Of a stretch of DNA of 64,000 nucleotides, positions 25,270 through 33,602 are shown in pieces. The DNA is taken from assembly GCA_050952125.1 (NCBI GenBank), contig JBMNKK010000003.1, forward strand, positions 682,001 through 746,000, in the 5' to 3' direction. The stretch comes from UBA3951 sp050952125 (GTDB lineage: Bacteria > Bacillota > Sulfobacillia > Fermentithermobacillales > Fermentithermobacillaceae). Positions within the stretch are counted from its first letter, which is position 1; the number at the start of each line of letters is the position of its first letter. The notes beneath the pieces were generated by a model. That model saw nothing but the letters and a program-made list of their open reading frames with translations. It was not told the DNA's origin and ran no database searches. The position numbers were made by a program, and so were the translations under genes.

Positions 25270-26463
25270 TTGCCTACGCCAGACTTCGAGGCAATACGGA
25301 AGAAGAAAACCCGCCGCTTGGTCGGGCTCATGTCCGGCACCTCCGCTGACGGCGTCGATGCCGTCCTCTGCGAGATTGCAGGATCCGGGAGGGATACGAG
25401 GGCGAAAATCGTCCGGATGACGTCTACCGGGTACCCCGAATCTCTGCGCAACATGCTGTTGGGAGACCTCAGGCTGCTTTCATGCGAGGAAGTAGCCCGG
25501 CTCAATTTCCGTATCGGAGAGATCTTCGCCGACACCGCTCTGCAGTGCGTTTCAGAAGCGGGCCTCACTCCTCGCGACATCGATGCCGTTTGCTCGCACG
25601 GTCAAACTCTCGTGCACTTACCGGAGGCTGATCACCCCGTCATTCCGTGCCGGGCAACGCTTCAAATTGGCGACATCTCGGTCATAGCACAGAGGACAGG
25701 GATCCTGACCATCGGAGACTTCAGGCCGGCAGACATGGCACAAGGCGGCCAAGGCGCTCCGCTGGTACCTTACGTGGACTATCTCCTTATCGGGCACCCG
25801 ACGCTGGGACGTATTATGCAGAACATCGGAGGCATCGGAAACCTCACCTACATCCCTCCCGGATGCTCTCCCGACGCAGTAATAGCGTTTGACACGGGGC
25901 CGGGCAATATGGTGGTAGACGCCGTGGTTTCGATCGTCACCGGAGGCCGGGACAAGATGGATACCGGCGGGCGGATGGCGTTGTCCGGAAATGTCCACAC
26001 GCGCCTCTTGGACACACTGCTGGACAACCCGTACTTCGGGCAGCCGCCTCCCAAGTCGACCGGCAGGGAGCTTTTCGGAATCCAGTATTCCAACGCCCTT
26101 GTCGATGAGGCGCACCGGCTTGGGTGCTCGAAACCGGAGGATATTGTGGCAACGGCTTCCGAACTCACCGTTCAGACCATAGTGAACGCGTACAAGGATC
26201 ATGTGTTTCCCTTGGGCAGAGTAGATGAGGTGATCGTTGGCGGCGGAGGCGCCCGGAACAAGTACTTCATGAAGCGCTTGAGAGAGGAATTGACGGGACA
26301 GAGGGTAATAACCCACGATGAAATAGGTATTCCGAGTCAGGCAAAAGAGGCGCTGGCCTTTGCGGTTCTGGGCAACGAGCTTTTGGCGGGGAGAACGAAC
26401 AACCTTCCGTCGGCTACAGGCGCCAAGAAAGCTGTGGTGATGGGCAAAATTGCGCTGCCGTGA
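25270..26463 (+). CDS. anmK: Anhydro-N-acetylmuramic acid kinase
   Basis: A 397-residue AnmK that converts 1,6-anhydro-MurNAc to MurNAc-6-phosphate, the substrate of MurQ. It has the N-terminal GLMSGTSADGVDAVLCEI, CSHGQT, GDFRPADMAQGGQGAPL, NIGGIGNLTYIP, FDTGPGNMVVD and GGGGARN motifs of the family. Its presence implies that anhydro-muropeptides from lytic transglycosylases are recycled or scavenged. TTG 25270 follows GGAGGAAA by seven bases and is preferred over TTG 25255. It overlaps birA by 14 bp. Confidence 0.93.
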   Translation: MPTPDFEAIRKKKTRRLVGLMSGTSADGVDAVLCEIAGSGRDTRAKIVRMTSTGYPESLRNMLLGDLRLLSCEEVARLNFRIGEIFADTALQCVSEAGLTPRDIDAVCSHGQTLVHLPEADHPVIPCRATLQIGDISVIAQRTGILTIGDFRPADMAQGGQGAPLVPYVDYLLIGHPTLGRIMQNIGGIGNLTYIPPGCSPDAVIAFDTGPGNMVVDAVVSIVTGGRDKMDTGGRMALSGNVHTRLLDTLLDNPYFGQPPPKSTGRELFGIQYSNALVDEAHRLGCSKPEDIVATASELTVQTIVNAYKDHVFPLGRVDEVIVGGGGARNKYFMKRLREELTGQRVITHDEIGIPSQAKEALAFAVLGNELLAGRTNNLPSATGAKKAVVMGKIALP

Positions 26464-27283
26464 CAAACTCGCTCCCGAACTCATAACTGCCAAGTTAAGA
26501 ACGTCCTACCTTGGGCGAACGATAGTGTATACACCCGTAACAGGTTCCACAAACGATGATGCGCTTCGAATGGGCGAGGAGCGGTCAAAGGAAGGCGCGA
26601 AGTTCGTCTATCCGTCAGGCACTCTGGTTCTGTGCGAGACCCAGACGGGCGGCAAAGGCCGCCTGGGGAGGCAATGGGCGTCGCCTGCGGGAGGCATATT
26701 CATGTCCCTCATCCTCCGCCTCGACGTGCCCTTCTCCCGACTGGCAGCCCTGCCGGTGGTAACGGGCCTATCCGTAGCCTCGGCCGTGAGAACGGCCACG
26801 GGCCTGGATGCCTTCATAAAGTGGCCCAACGATGTACTGGTAAGTGGGAAGAAGATCTGCGGGATACTGTGCGAAGCGCGACTTCTCCCTGAATCTCACT
26901 GTGTAGTCGCCGGCATAGGCATCAACGCCAATCAAGCCGCAGAGGATTTCCCAGCCGCGTTAAGGGAGTCAGCATCCTCGATAAGGGTCGTTCTGGGCGA
27001 CGCCGTCGACCGGAACGCTCTCATCGCCGGAGTTCTGAACGACATGGAGAAGGCGCTTCATGACTTCTTAGAGCACGGGCTCCTCAATCTGCAGAAACGG
27101 CTGAACGATATGTGCGCGTACATGGATGAGCCTGTCGCCCTGTCCAACCGCGCCGAAGGAGACACAGAACGAATTTCCGGCGTGTTCCGGGGAGTGGATT
27201 CAGACGGTCAGGCACTAATAGAGATCCCCGGCCAGGGTATTAAGGCTTTCCCTGCCGGGGACCTATCTCTCAGGCCAGTTTAG
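26450..27283 (+). CDS. birA: Biotin-[acetyl-CoA-carboxylase] ligase
   Basis: A 277-residue biotin protein ligase with SGSTN-like TGSTNDDA, the biotinyl-AMP loop GKGRLGRQW, SLILRLDVP, KWPNDVLVSGKKICGIL and the C-terminal SH3-like domain. It lacks the N-terminal DNA-binding helix-turn-helix, so it is a monofunctional (class I) enzyme that activates biotin and attaches it to carboxylases. The TTG start lies inside anmK; the ribosome site is weak. Its stop overlaps the stop of the convergent D-aminopeptidase gene by four bases. Its inclusion in the salvage operon seems positional rather than functional. Confidence 0.88.
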   Translation: MRCRDKLAPELITAKLRTSYLGRTIVYTPVTGSTNDDALRMGEERSKEGAKFVYPSGTLVLCETQTGGKGRLGRQWASPAGGIFMSLILRLDVPFSRLAALPVVTGLSVASAVRTATGLDAFIKWPNDVLVSGKKICGILCEARLLPESHCVVAGIGINANQAAEDFPAALRESASSIRVVLGDAVDRNALIAGVLNDMEKALHDFLEHGLLNLQKRLNDMCAYMDEPVALSNRAEGDTERISGVFRGVDSDGQALIEIPGQGIKAFPAGDLSLRPV

Positions 27284-28083
27284 GCCAATGTCATCATCGT
27301 TCGAGCTCCCCTGTACGCCTCCAGATAATCCTTACCGGTGAACTCAACGGTGACGGGGTCAATCCTGACTGCTCCCGGCATGAACGCGGCAGAGTCAGTC
27401 TGTCCTGACGTGTGGAACTGCAGGCGAACCGTTGAGGGCTTGGCCGGAATCAGCGGCTTCACGGCCGCAAGGTTGCTGAGGGCCTTCCGGGCGCCCTCTT
27501 TGATGATCTCACGCGCCTTGGACGGGTGGAGACAGAGAGCCGAGAACTGGCTCCTGGGTTCCTTCACCGCAACCGTTGTGACTCCGGGCAAGAGTGCGTC
27601 GGCCTCAGCCGTGACTTCGGAGTCACCCGTAACCAACACTACAGGCACACCGTAGTACCCGGCAATCAGGGCATTCATACCGGTCTCGCCGACGACCTTC
27701 CCGTTCACCCAGTAGTGGGCCACCTTCCCGGTGTACGTGTGGTTGAGGATTCCCAGAGAAGAGGCTCTAGAGTGGTACCCGACGAAGAACACGGCATCGA
27801 AGTCGGGCCCTATCCCTTCCATCATCGACATGGGCTTGGTGCCTCCGGTGATGAGCCTAATATCCGGGTTCAGTTCCTCAATGACCACATTGCGCATCGA
27901 GCTGTGCGAATCGTTTACGACAACGTCTTTGGCTCCGGCGGCAAACGCGCCTTCAGCAGCAGCGTTGACCTCTTGGGTCATGAGCCTACGAAAGCGTTCG
28001 TAGTCCTCCTTGCCGTAGCTGGTCTGATTCCAGTTGACGACTCCGCAGATGCCTTCCATGTCTACAGAGATGAAGACCTTCAC
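27280..28083 (-). CDS. M55 D-aminopeptidase (DppA family)
   Basis: A 267-residue zinc peptidase beginning KVFISVDMEGICGV, with metal-site residues in DMEG, NDSHSSMRN, GYHSRAS and NHTYTG, all family markers of DppA. DppA of B. subtilis hydrolyses D-Ala-D-Ala and D-Ala-Gly-Gly. Near a wall-salvage operon, it may process D-amino-acid ends of muropeptides (inference). The GTG at 28083 is preceded by GGAGGAGG at eight bases; the ORF extends to 28101 without support. It converges with birA. Confidence 0.88.
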   Translation of the reverse strand: MKVFISVDMEGICGVVNWNQTSYGKEDYERFRRLMTQEVNAAAEGAFAAGAKDVVVNDSHSSMRNVVIEELNPDIRLITGGTKPMSMMEGIGPDFDAVFFVGYHSRASSLGILNHTYTGKVAHYWVNGKVVGETGMNALIAGYYGVPVVLVTGDSEVTAEADALLPGVTTVAVKEPRSQFSALCLHPSKAREIIKEGARKALSNLAAVKPLIPAKPSTVRLQFHTSGQTDSAAFMPGAVRIDPVTVEFTGKDYLEAYRGARTMMTLA

Positions 28084-28175
28084 TGTACGTGCCTCCTCCA
28101 TGCATCAATCTGGTGCCCTCTACGAGGATTCTTGACGAGGCACAGTTCTCCTCCGTAGGAGTCCGACATTTTGGA

Positions 28176-29972
28176 CTATTGAACCTCCAACGAGCCGGAA
28201 GCCGTCACCACGATTAGCCTGTCCGAGACGATGCTCGCCTTCACCGCTTGGAGAGAATCTTCCGTCCTGAAGCTGAATCGCCCTACCTTCAGGATGGTGT
28301 TCGGGTAGATGGTGTTGGCCTGTATTCTGCCGTCATACGAGACAGTCAAAGTGGTAGGAGCCGCCCCCTGGCCGCCGGCCGCGTTTACCTGGATGAGTTC
28401 CCTCGCCCTGGCTTCACCGCTGCGGATGAGTCCCGGCGAGCCAGTGACCTTGATTGCCCGTCCGGCCACTAGAGTGCTGTAAAAAGCTCCTTGACCGGTG
28501 ATCATGATGTCACGCGACGCCTCAATCGTGGAACTCTGGGCGTACGGGAGGACTATGTCCGACTTGCCCTTCAATAGTTCTTCATTGATGTGGGCGCGCG
28601 CATCTGCGAGAAGCTCCGCGATCCCTTTGGTTCGCTCAAAGACTCCTGTCCCATATGAGCTTAGGGCCTGCCTTGTCGCCTTGACCTTCTCGGCGATCTC
28701 CTTAGGAAACGCCAGCACGTTTTCTTTCAAGATGGCGGAGATCGCTACTGCCAAGTCCCGGAAATGCTCGAGTTGCCTTCCTTCGTCGAGGATCTCCGCG
28801 TCGCCAAGGGCGCTCTCGCCTGCTTCCTTTCGAGCCTGGGCTTCGTAGTAAGGCTGCTCCAGAGCCAAAATCGCGGCTATCGGGTCCTCGGCGCTCTTGA
28901 GCAGAAGGTCCATAGTCTGTATCCATGAGGAGTCCTTCCCGGCCACGACGCTGGACTTGAACACGTTGCCGAGAACGCGTATGCTCCCCCAAGCCTTCGC
29001 CGTTGCCTCGGTTACGGCCCCCGAGATATCCAGGTTCCCCTCTGCCTCTACCTTCATCCCCTCGGTGACCTGGCCTGTGATGGCTATACTTCCCGATGAC
29101 CTTAGGTTACCCGAAGCCATATCCACGTCGCCTCTGTGGGTGAGGACAGGGTCGACGCTGACGGTTCCGGACTCTTCCGCGTACATCGGGCATCCCGCGA
29201 TTTCCGCAATACACAGAACCATCCCGTCCTGTTCCCTCAGGACAGCGCCTTTGCCGGCTCGAAGAATAGGATCCTTAGGCCGGGGCGGCAGTATGCTGGC
29301 GCCGGTGACGGCAACTCCTGCGGTGCCGGGGACAGGCGGCTTCTTGACAGCTATGGTCTGCCCTTGCTTTACGTCGGGCAACTTGACGGTTTCTCTGAAA
29401 TCGACCTGCAGAACGTCGGCCGGCAGGTCCACGATGCGTTCCAGAGGAACCACAAACTCCACTTCTCCGTCGGTTCCGGGGACGTAAGGCTTCCCTCTGG
29501 CCACGATGAAAGGATCGTTGTTGGCCCTTTCACATCCGGCTGAAATCGCGCTGCGATCGATGCCGTACTCGATACCCGCCTCACGCATAACTTCTATGAG
29601 CTCCCTGGGGCTGGGCACCGGCATTTCGGATTCGGTTTCGTAGCGGAGTACCAGTCTCTCTGTCGGGTCTTGATCTATGAGCTTGTATTTTAGTCCTTCC
29701 TGGATATCGAACCGGGCCTGAGCCTCCAAACCACCCTTAATGATCTCGACAAGGTATCTCAAGCTGGGCGATCGATGCGGCAGGTTTACTTGAATAGTGC
29801 TCGACTCCGTGATCTGCTCTTCGGCTGTGATCTTGCGGCCGGACACGATGATCTCGATGTCCTTCACAGGCAAAATAGTAGCGGGCCTTCCTCCCGGGCC
29901 GGGGTTCTTGACACATACTTTCCCGTCCTTGACCCAAGCGCGACCGTTTTCCGCACCCTCTCCACCGTTCAT
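28176..29972 (-). CDS. FapA (DUF342) family protein
   Basis: A 598-residue protein of the FapA/DUF342 family. The N-terminal part has the conserved VSxDKM-like region and GTPVPGTAGVAV-like KPPVPGTAGVAVTG segment around 205-220; the centre is a beta-helix rich in GD/SGNL and SGSIAITGQV turns near 290-330; a helical segment of about 380-480 precedes a last beta part. Members occur near flagellar or envelope genes, but their biochemical role is poorly known, and no flagellar gene is nearby. The ATG has AGGGGGA nine bases upstream. It is divergent from the ferredoxin/AOR genes and cotranscribable with the D-aminopeptidase. Confidence 0.75.
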   Translation of the reverse strand: MNGGEGAENGRAWVKDGKVCVKNPGPGGRPATILPVKDIEIIVSGRKITAEEQITESSTIQVNLPHRSPSLRYLVEIIKGGLEAQARFDIQEGLKYKLIDQDPTERLVLRYETESEMPVPSPRELIEVMREAGIEYGIDRSAISAGCERANNDPFIVARGKPYVPGTDGEVEFVVPLERIVDLPADVLQVDFRETVKLPDVKQGQTIAVKKPPVPGTAGVAVTGASILPPRPKDPILRAGKGAVLREQDGMVLCIAEIAGCPMYAEESGTVSVDPVLTHRGDVDMASGNLRSSGSIAITGQVTEGMKVEAEGNLDISGAVTEATAKAWGSIRVLGNVFKSSVVAGKDSSWIQTMDLLLKSAEDPIAAILALEQPYYEAQARKEAGESALGDAEILDEGRQLEHFRDLAVAISAILKENVLAFPKEIAEKVKATRQALSSYGTGVFERTKGIAELLADARAHINEELLKGKSDIVLPYAQSSTIEASRDIMITGQGAFYSTLVAGRAIKVTGSPGLIRSGEARARELIQVNAAGGQGAAPTTLTVSYDGRIQANTIYPNTILKVGRFSFRTEDSLQAVKASIVSDRLIVVTASGSLEVQ

Positions 29973-30184
29973 GTGTACATTCCCCCTGAATGACTTAGGG
30001 ACGCAGCGAGAACTTCTTCACCGTAGCAGTTGGGTGACCTCTGGTTCTTGTCCGTCTCTTTACTCACTGTTAATCATCGTCAGTTCCAGGCCAGATCGTT
30101 AGCGTTACCTGCAGGAACATTTCGAGCGTGTAGGGAAACTTGCATTATTGTTTTCACACAAGTGAAGGATGGAGAGACAAGACT

Positions 30185-30982
30185 GTGTACCGACTGAGAG
30201 TAATTGTTGAAGAGATAAAGGGGTTCTGCGATCTGCCGATGCGCGTGGGAGACTATTTCGAGGTTGACGGCGGCAGCCTCCTCGTTCCTCCCGGACAGCG
30301 TGTGTGCATATGGGCCTTGCAGTCACTCATCCCGTTTCTCACCGCCAAACAGCGAAACATCGTAGACGATAACGATTGGGTTCCCACAACTTCGAAGATA
30401 TCCTGCCCGGACCCGAACGGTGTGGTGATATACAAAGTGATTCGCGTCGGAGTGGACGATGCCGCTGGCGGCAGCGGAGCAGTACCCGGCCGCGCAGGAG
30501 ATGCAGAGGCCAACGGAGCCATTCCGCAGCGAATCTTGGTGAACGCGGCCGCGTGTTCCGGTTGCCGCCGGTGCGAGCTGGCGTGCAGCATGAACCATGA
30601 GGGACAGTTCTCACCCGAGATGTCACGGATAGTTGTGGACAAAGACGACGCCTGCGGTACCGACAGCCCAAGGGTCTGCCGTCAGTGCGGCATCGCCAAA
30701 TGCCTTCAGGCGTGTCCTGCAGGAGCCATCGCCCGCGACCCTGACACCCGTGCGGTCATCGTAGACCGGTCAAGGTGCCGGAAGTGCGGGGCGTGCATTA
30801 GAGCGTGTCCCTTTGGAGCCATCCGGATGACCTCGGAAGGCTTTCCTCTGATCTGCGATCTCTGCGGCGGCAGTCCTGCATGTGCAGATGCCTGCCCTAC
30901 GGGAGCCGTCACTTTTGGGCGCGCGGGCGATACCGTCCCCGAACCGAGATTTCGCCAGCCCGGAAAGGAACCCGTCTCATGA
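30185..30982 (+). CDS. TIGR04076-like domain fused to a four-cluster ferredoxin, AOR partner
   Basis: A 265-residue fusion. Residues 1-95 resemble the TIGR04076 family (a MRVGDYFEV segment followed by LLVPPGQRVCIWALQSLIP), of unknown role. After a Gly/Ala-rich linker, residues 115-250 form a ferredoxin of the HycB/DmsB type with four cysteine quartets: CSGCRRCELAC, CRQCGIAKCLQAC, CRKCGACIRAC and CDLCGGSPACADAC, enough for four [4Fe-4S] clusters. It overlaps the AOR start (ATGA), so it probably carries that enzyme's electrons. GTG 30185 follows GGAGAG by eight bases; an upstream extension to 30140 is unlikely. Confidence 0.8.
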   Translation: MYRLRVIVEEIKGFCDLPMRVGDYFEVDGGSLLVPPGQRVCIWALQSLIPFLTAKQRNIVDDNDWVPTTSKISCPDPNGVVIYKVIRVGVDDAAGGSGAVPGRAGDAEANGAIPQRILVNAAACSGCRRCELACSMNHEGQFSPEMSRIVVDKDDACGTDSPRVCRQCGIAKCLQACPAGAIARDPDTRAVIVDRSRCRKCGACIRACPFGAIRMTSEGFPLICDLCGGSPACADACPTGAVTFGRAGDTVPEPRFRQPGKEPVS

Positions 30983-32883
30983 CTCGCGTGCCGGTGAAAT
31001 CAGCCTACGCGGGGAGAATCCTTCACGTAGATCTGTCGTCGCAGGCCATTCGCACTGAGGATACGCCGCAAGACCTGGCTCTCAAGTATATCGGCGGCCG
31101 CGGCTTCAATATGCGTTTTCTGTACGATGCGGTTCCCCCGGGCCTACCGCCCGACTCACCTGATAACCCTGTGATCCTGGGAGTGGGGCCTCTCGACGGA
31201 ACTCTTTTCCCCGGCGCCTCCCGGTTCAACGTATCGGGGCTCTCACCGCACACGGGGATCCTCGGAGACTCCAACGCAGGTGGGTTTTTCGGCCCCGAAC
31301 TGAAATACGCCGGGTTCGACCAGGTTATTGTAACCGGTCGAGCACCGACTCCGGTCTATATCCTGTTGACGGACGCGAAAGCCGAGATAAGAGCCGCAGA
31401 GCATCTGTGGGGCAAGGACATTCCTGAGACCGACAGGCTGATAAAACAGGAGATTGGCGACCCCAGAGTCCAGGTTGCGGCAGTCGGACCTGCTGCCGAA
31501 AACGGGGTGACTATGGCCGGGATATTCGTGAACCTGGTTCGCGCGGCGGCTCGAACGGGTATGGGCGCTCTCTTGGCATCCAAGAACGTCAAGGCAATCG
31601 CGGTAAGGGGTACTCTGCCGGTAACCGTGCATGACCCGGAGGGCTTCATGAGTCTCGTCCGGGACCTGGAAGAAGCGATCTACTCCCATTCCGACTACGC
31701 TCCCCGCGGCTGGTTGGGAACTACCCGGCTTGTTGGCGCCCTGAACGCCTACGGCGCTCTGGCTACCCGGCATTATCGTACAGGCAGGTTCGAGAGCGCC
31801 AAAGAGGTGTCAGGCGAGACGCTGGCGCTAAAGCACAAGGTGAAGTCCAAGGCGTGCCACAGCTGCCCTATTCCGTGCAGCAGATACTTTAAGATCACTA
31901 ATGGCCCCCATAAGGGGCTCCAAAGCGAAGGCCCTGAGTTCGAAGGACTTGCCGGATTCACGTCAAGGGTCGGCAACTCAGATCTGGAGCTGGGCCTTAA
32001 AGCAGTTGACCTCTGCAACCGGTACGGCATGGACGTGATAGGGGTCTCAGAATGTATATCCTTTGCCATGGAGTGCTTTGAGAAAGGCATTCTTACGTCT
32101 GCCGATGTAGATGGCCTGGACATGAAGTGGGGCTGCGGAAAGACAATCCTTGAGATGGTAAGGAAGATAGCGTTCCGCGAAGGGATAGGAGACGTCTTTG
32201 CCCGCGGCGTCAAACGAGCTGCCGAGGTGATCGGGCGCGGCTCAAGCGAAATCGCATTTCATGTCAAGGGGCTGGAGTTCTTCCAAGCAGATCCGCGGGG
32301 GCTGAAAGGCTACGCCCTCGGTCTCGCGGTGTCGACACGCGGCGGCGACCACCTGCGTTCAGAACCGTCGTTTGAGTTCTCGGGCGACGAATCGGAAGGG
32401 CTGCGGCGCTTCGGAGCAAAGGGCGCAGCTCACAGGCTCAGCTACGAAGGCAAGGGCCGGTTGGTGAAACACTTCGAAGAGCTTTGCGTGCTGGCCGACA
32501 CCCTCAATGCCTGCAAGAACACTATAGTGAACATGGAAGTCCTGCCTTTCGACTTGGCCGGAAAGGTGCTTCGGGCTGCCACGGGCCTTGATTTCGACGA
32601 GAAGTCGGTCCAAGAGGCGTGTGAGAGAATCATGAATCTGGAACGGCTGTTCCTTGTGAACCGGGAGATCACTCGCAAGGATGATACGCTGCCAAAGAGG
32701 TTCCTCGAAGAGCCGCTGCCGGAAGGAAGCGGGCCCTCAACAGGCAGCGTCGTAGAACTGGACCCCATGCTTGACCAGTACTACGAAGCCAGGGGCTGGG
32801 ATATCAAAACAGGCATACCCCTTCCCGAGACATTGGAACGCCTGGGCCTCCTTGACGACTGCCACCACCTGACGCGCGGTTAG
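30979..32883 (+). CDS. Tungsten-dependent aldehyde:ferredoxin oxidoreductase
   Basis: A 634-residue AOR-family enzyme that oxidises aldehydes to acids with reduction of ferredoxin. Features are the N-terminal GGRGFNMRFLYD pterin-binding part, GVGPLDGTLFPGASRFNVS, the cluster ligands CHSCPIPC near residue 295 with the fourth Cys in NACKNT, and GxxVSTRGGDHLR-like LAVSTRGGDHLR. In amino-acid fermenters, AOR handles aldehydes derived from 2-oxo acids. The ATG at 30979 overlaps the ferredoxin gene stop; the ORF extends upstream only through that gene. A strong terminator follows. Confidence 0.92.
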   Translation: MTRVPVKSAYAGRILHVDLSSQAIRTEDTPQDLALKYIGGRGFNMRFLYDAVPPGLPPDSPDNPVILGVGPLDGTLFPGASRFNVSGLSPHTGILGDSNAGGFFGPELKYAGFDQVIVTGRAPTPVYILLTDAKAEIRAAEHLWGKDIPETDRLIKQEIGDPRVQVAAVGPAAENGVTMAGIFVNLVRAAARTGMGALLASKNVKAIAVRGTLPVTVHDPEGFMSLVRDLEEAIYSHSDYAPRGWLGTTRLVGALNAYGALATRHYRTGRFESAKEVSGETLALKHKVKSKACHSCPIPCSRYFKITNGPHKGLQSEGPEFEGLAGFTSRVGNSDLELGLKAVDLCNRYGMDVIGVSECISFAMECFEKGILTSADVDGLDMKWGCGKTILEMVRKIAFREGIGDVFARGVKRAAEVIGRGSSEIAFHVKGLEFFQADPRGLKGYALGLAVSTRGGDHLRSEPSFEFSGDESEGLRRFGAKGAAHRLSYEGKGRLVKHFEELCVLADTLNACKNTIVNMEVLPFDLAGKVLRAATGLDFDEKSVQEACERIMNLERLFLVNREITRKDDTLPKRFLEEPLPEGSGPSTGSVVELDPMLDQYYEARGWDIKTGIPLPETLERLGLLDDCHHLTRG

Positions 32884-32888
32884 AGTCT

Positions 32889-32931
32889 ATAGCCTCGTGC
32901 CGCAGATTTGCCTGGCACTGAGGCTATTTTT
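32889..32931 (+). terminator. Rho-independent terminator after AOR
   Basis: ATAGCCTCGTGCC pairs with GGCACTGAGGCTAT (one bulge) across a 12-base loop and is followed by TTTT. It starts six bases after the AOR stop codon. Confidence 0.85.
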
Positions 32932-33008
32932 CCAGTTTTCCGGGGGAACCTGTGATGAATGGGAGAGGTCTATCTATCTGGCCGGCATACTCAAAGGAGG
33001 TTCCAACC

Positions 33009-33512
33009 ATGATTCGAAGACCAGCCCGCGGCGCGACGCCCCGGGTACAGGGAATGCACGTGCCCGCACTGGTTATGGCGTTCGGCCTGCTTTTTCTCGC
33101 GTTGGCGCTCGCAGGGTGCACGGCTGAACAGCAGCCCGAGCCCAAGACGGCCATCCAACCCGAACCGTCAATTCTGGAGAGTCTGGAGCAGGTTCACCCC
33201 GACGAGCCCGCAGAATACACCTTCAACGAGCGCTTCTCACTGGATAACGCGCTCACTCGAGTTGACCAGATCAGGGAAGCGTCGACGGCTACCGGTGAAG
33301 CGGCTATGGCCATGACCAACTGGACCGGAGCCATTGAAGGCACCCTCATGAAGCAGGACTACCTCGCCAAGAAAGCCGAGTTCGAGCTGGCTAAGTACCA
33401 GTTCCGGGACGGCGAGATCACCGAAGCGCAGTACCAAGAGAAAGAGTCTGTGTTCCGTAAAGCCGAAGAGGACTTTAAAGCCTTCTGGGAAGAGTTCGGG
33501 ATAAGCGACTAA
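33009..33512 (+). CDS. Hypothetical lipoprotein
   Basis: A 167-residue secreted lipoprotein with a basic N-terminus, a hydrophobic stretch (VMAFGLLFLALA) and the lipobox LALAGC near residue 36. A Pro/Gln-rich linker follows, then a charged helical domain rich in Glu, Ala and Lys (about residues 70-165) with heptad-like spacing, possibly a short coiled coil. I recognise no family. ATG 33009 has AAAGGAGG eight bases upstream, so the 19-residue extension allowed by the ORF is rejected. It is bounded by the AOR terminator upstream and starts about 590 bp before the PLP-like gene. Confidence 0.65.
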   Translation: MIRRPARGATPRVQGMHVPALVMAFGLLFLALALAGCTAEQQPEPKTAIQPEPSILESLEQVHPDEPAEYTFNERFSLDNALTRVDQIREASTATGEAAMAMTNWTGAIEGTLMKQDYLAKKAEFELAKYQFRDGEITEAQYQEKESVFRKAEEDFKAFWEEFGISD

Positions 33513-33602
33513 GGCTCCCCCCATCCCGCGCCGCCGATTATCTCTCCCCCTGCAAGGGAAGGATCGGCATAGACAAATCACGCGGGCGAGAGGGTGTCCC
33601 GG

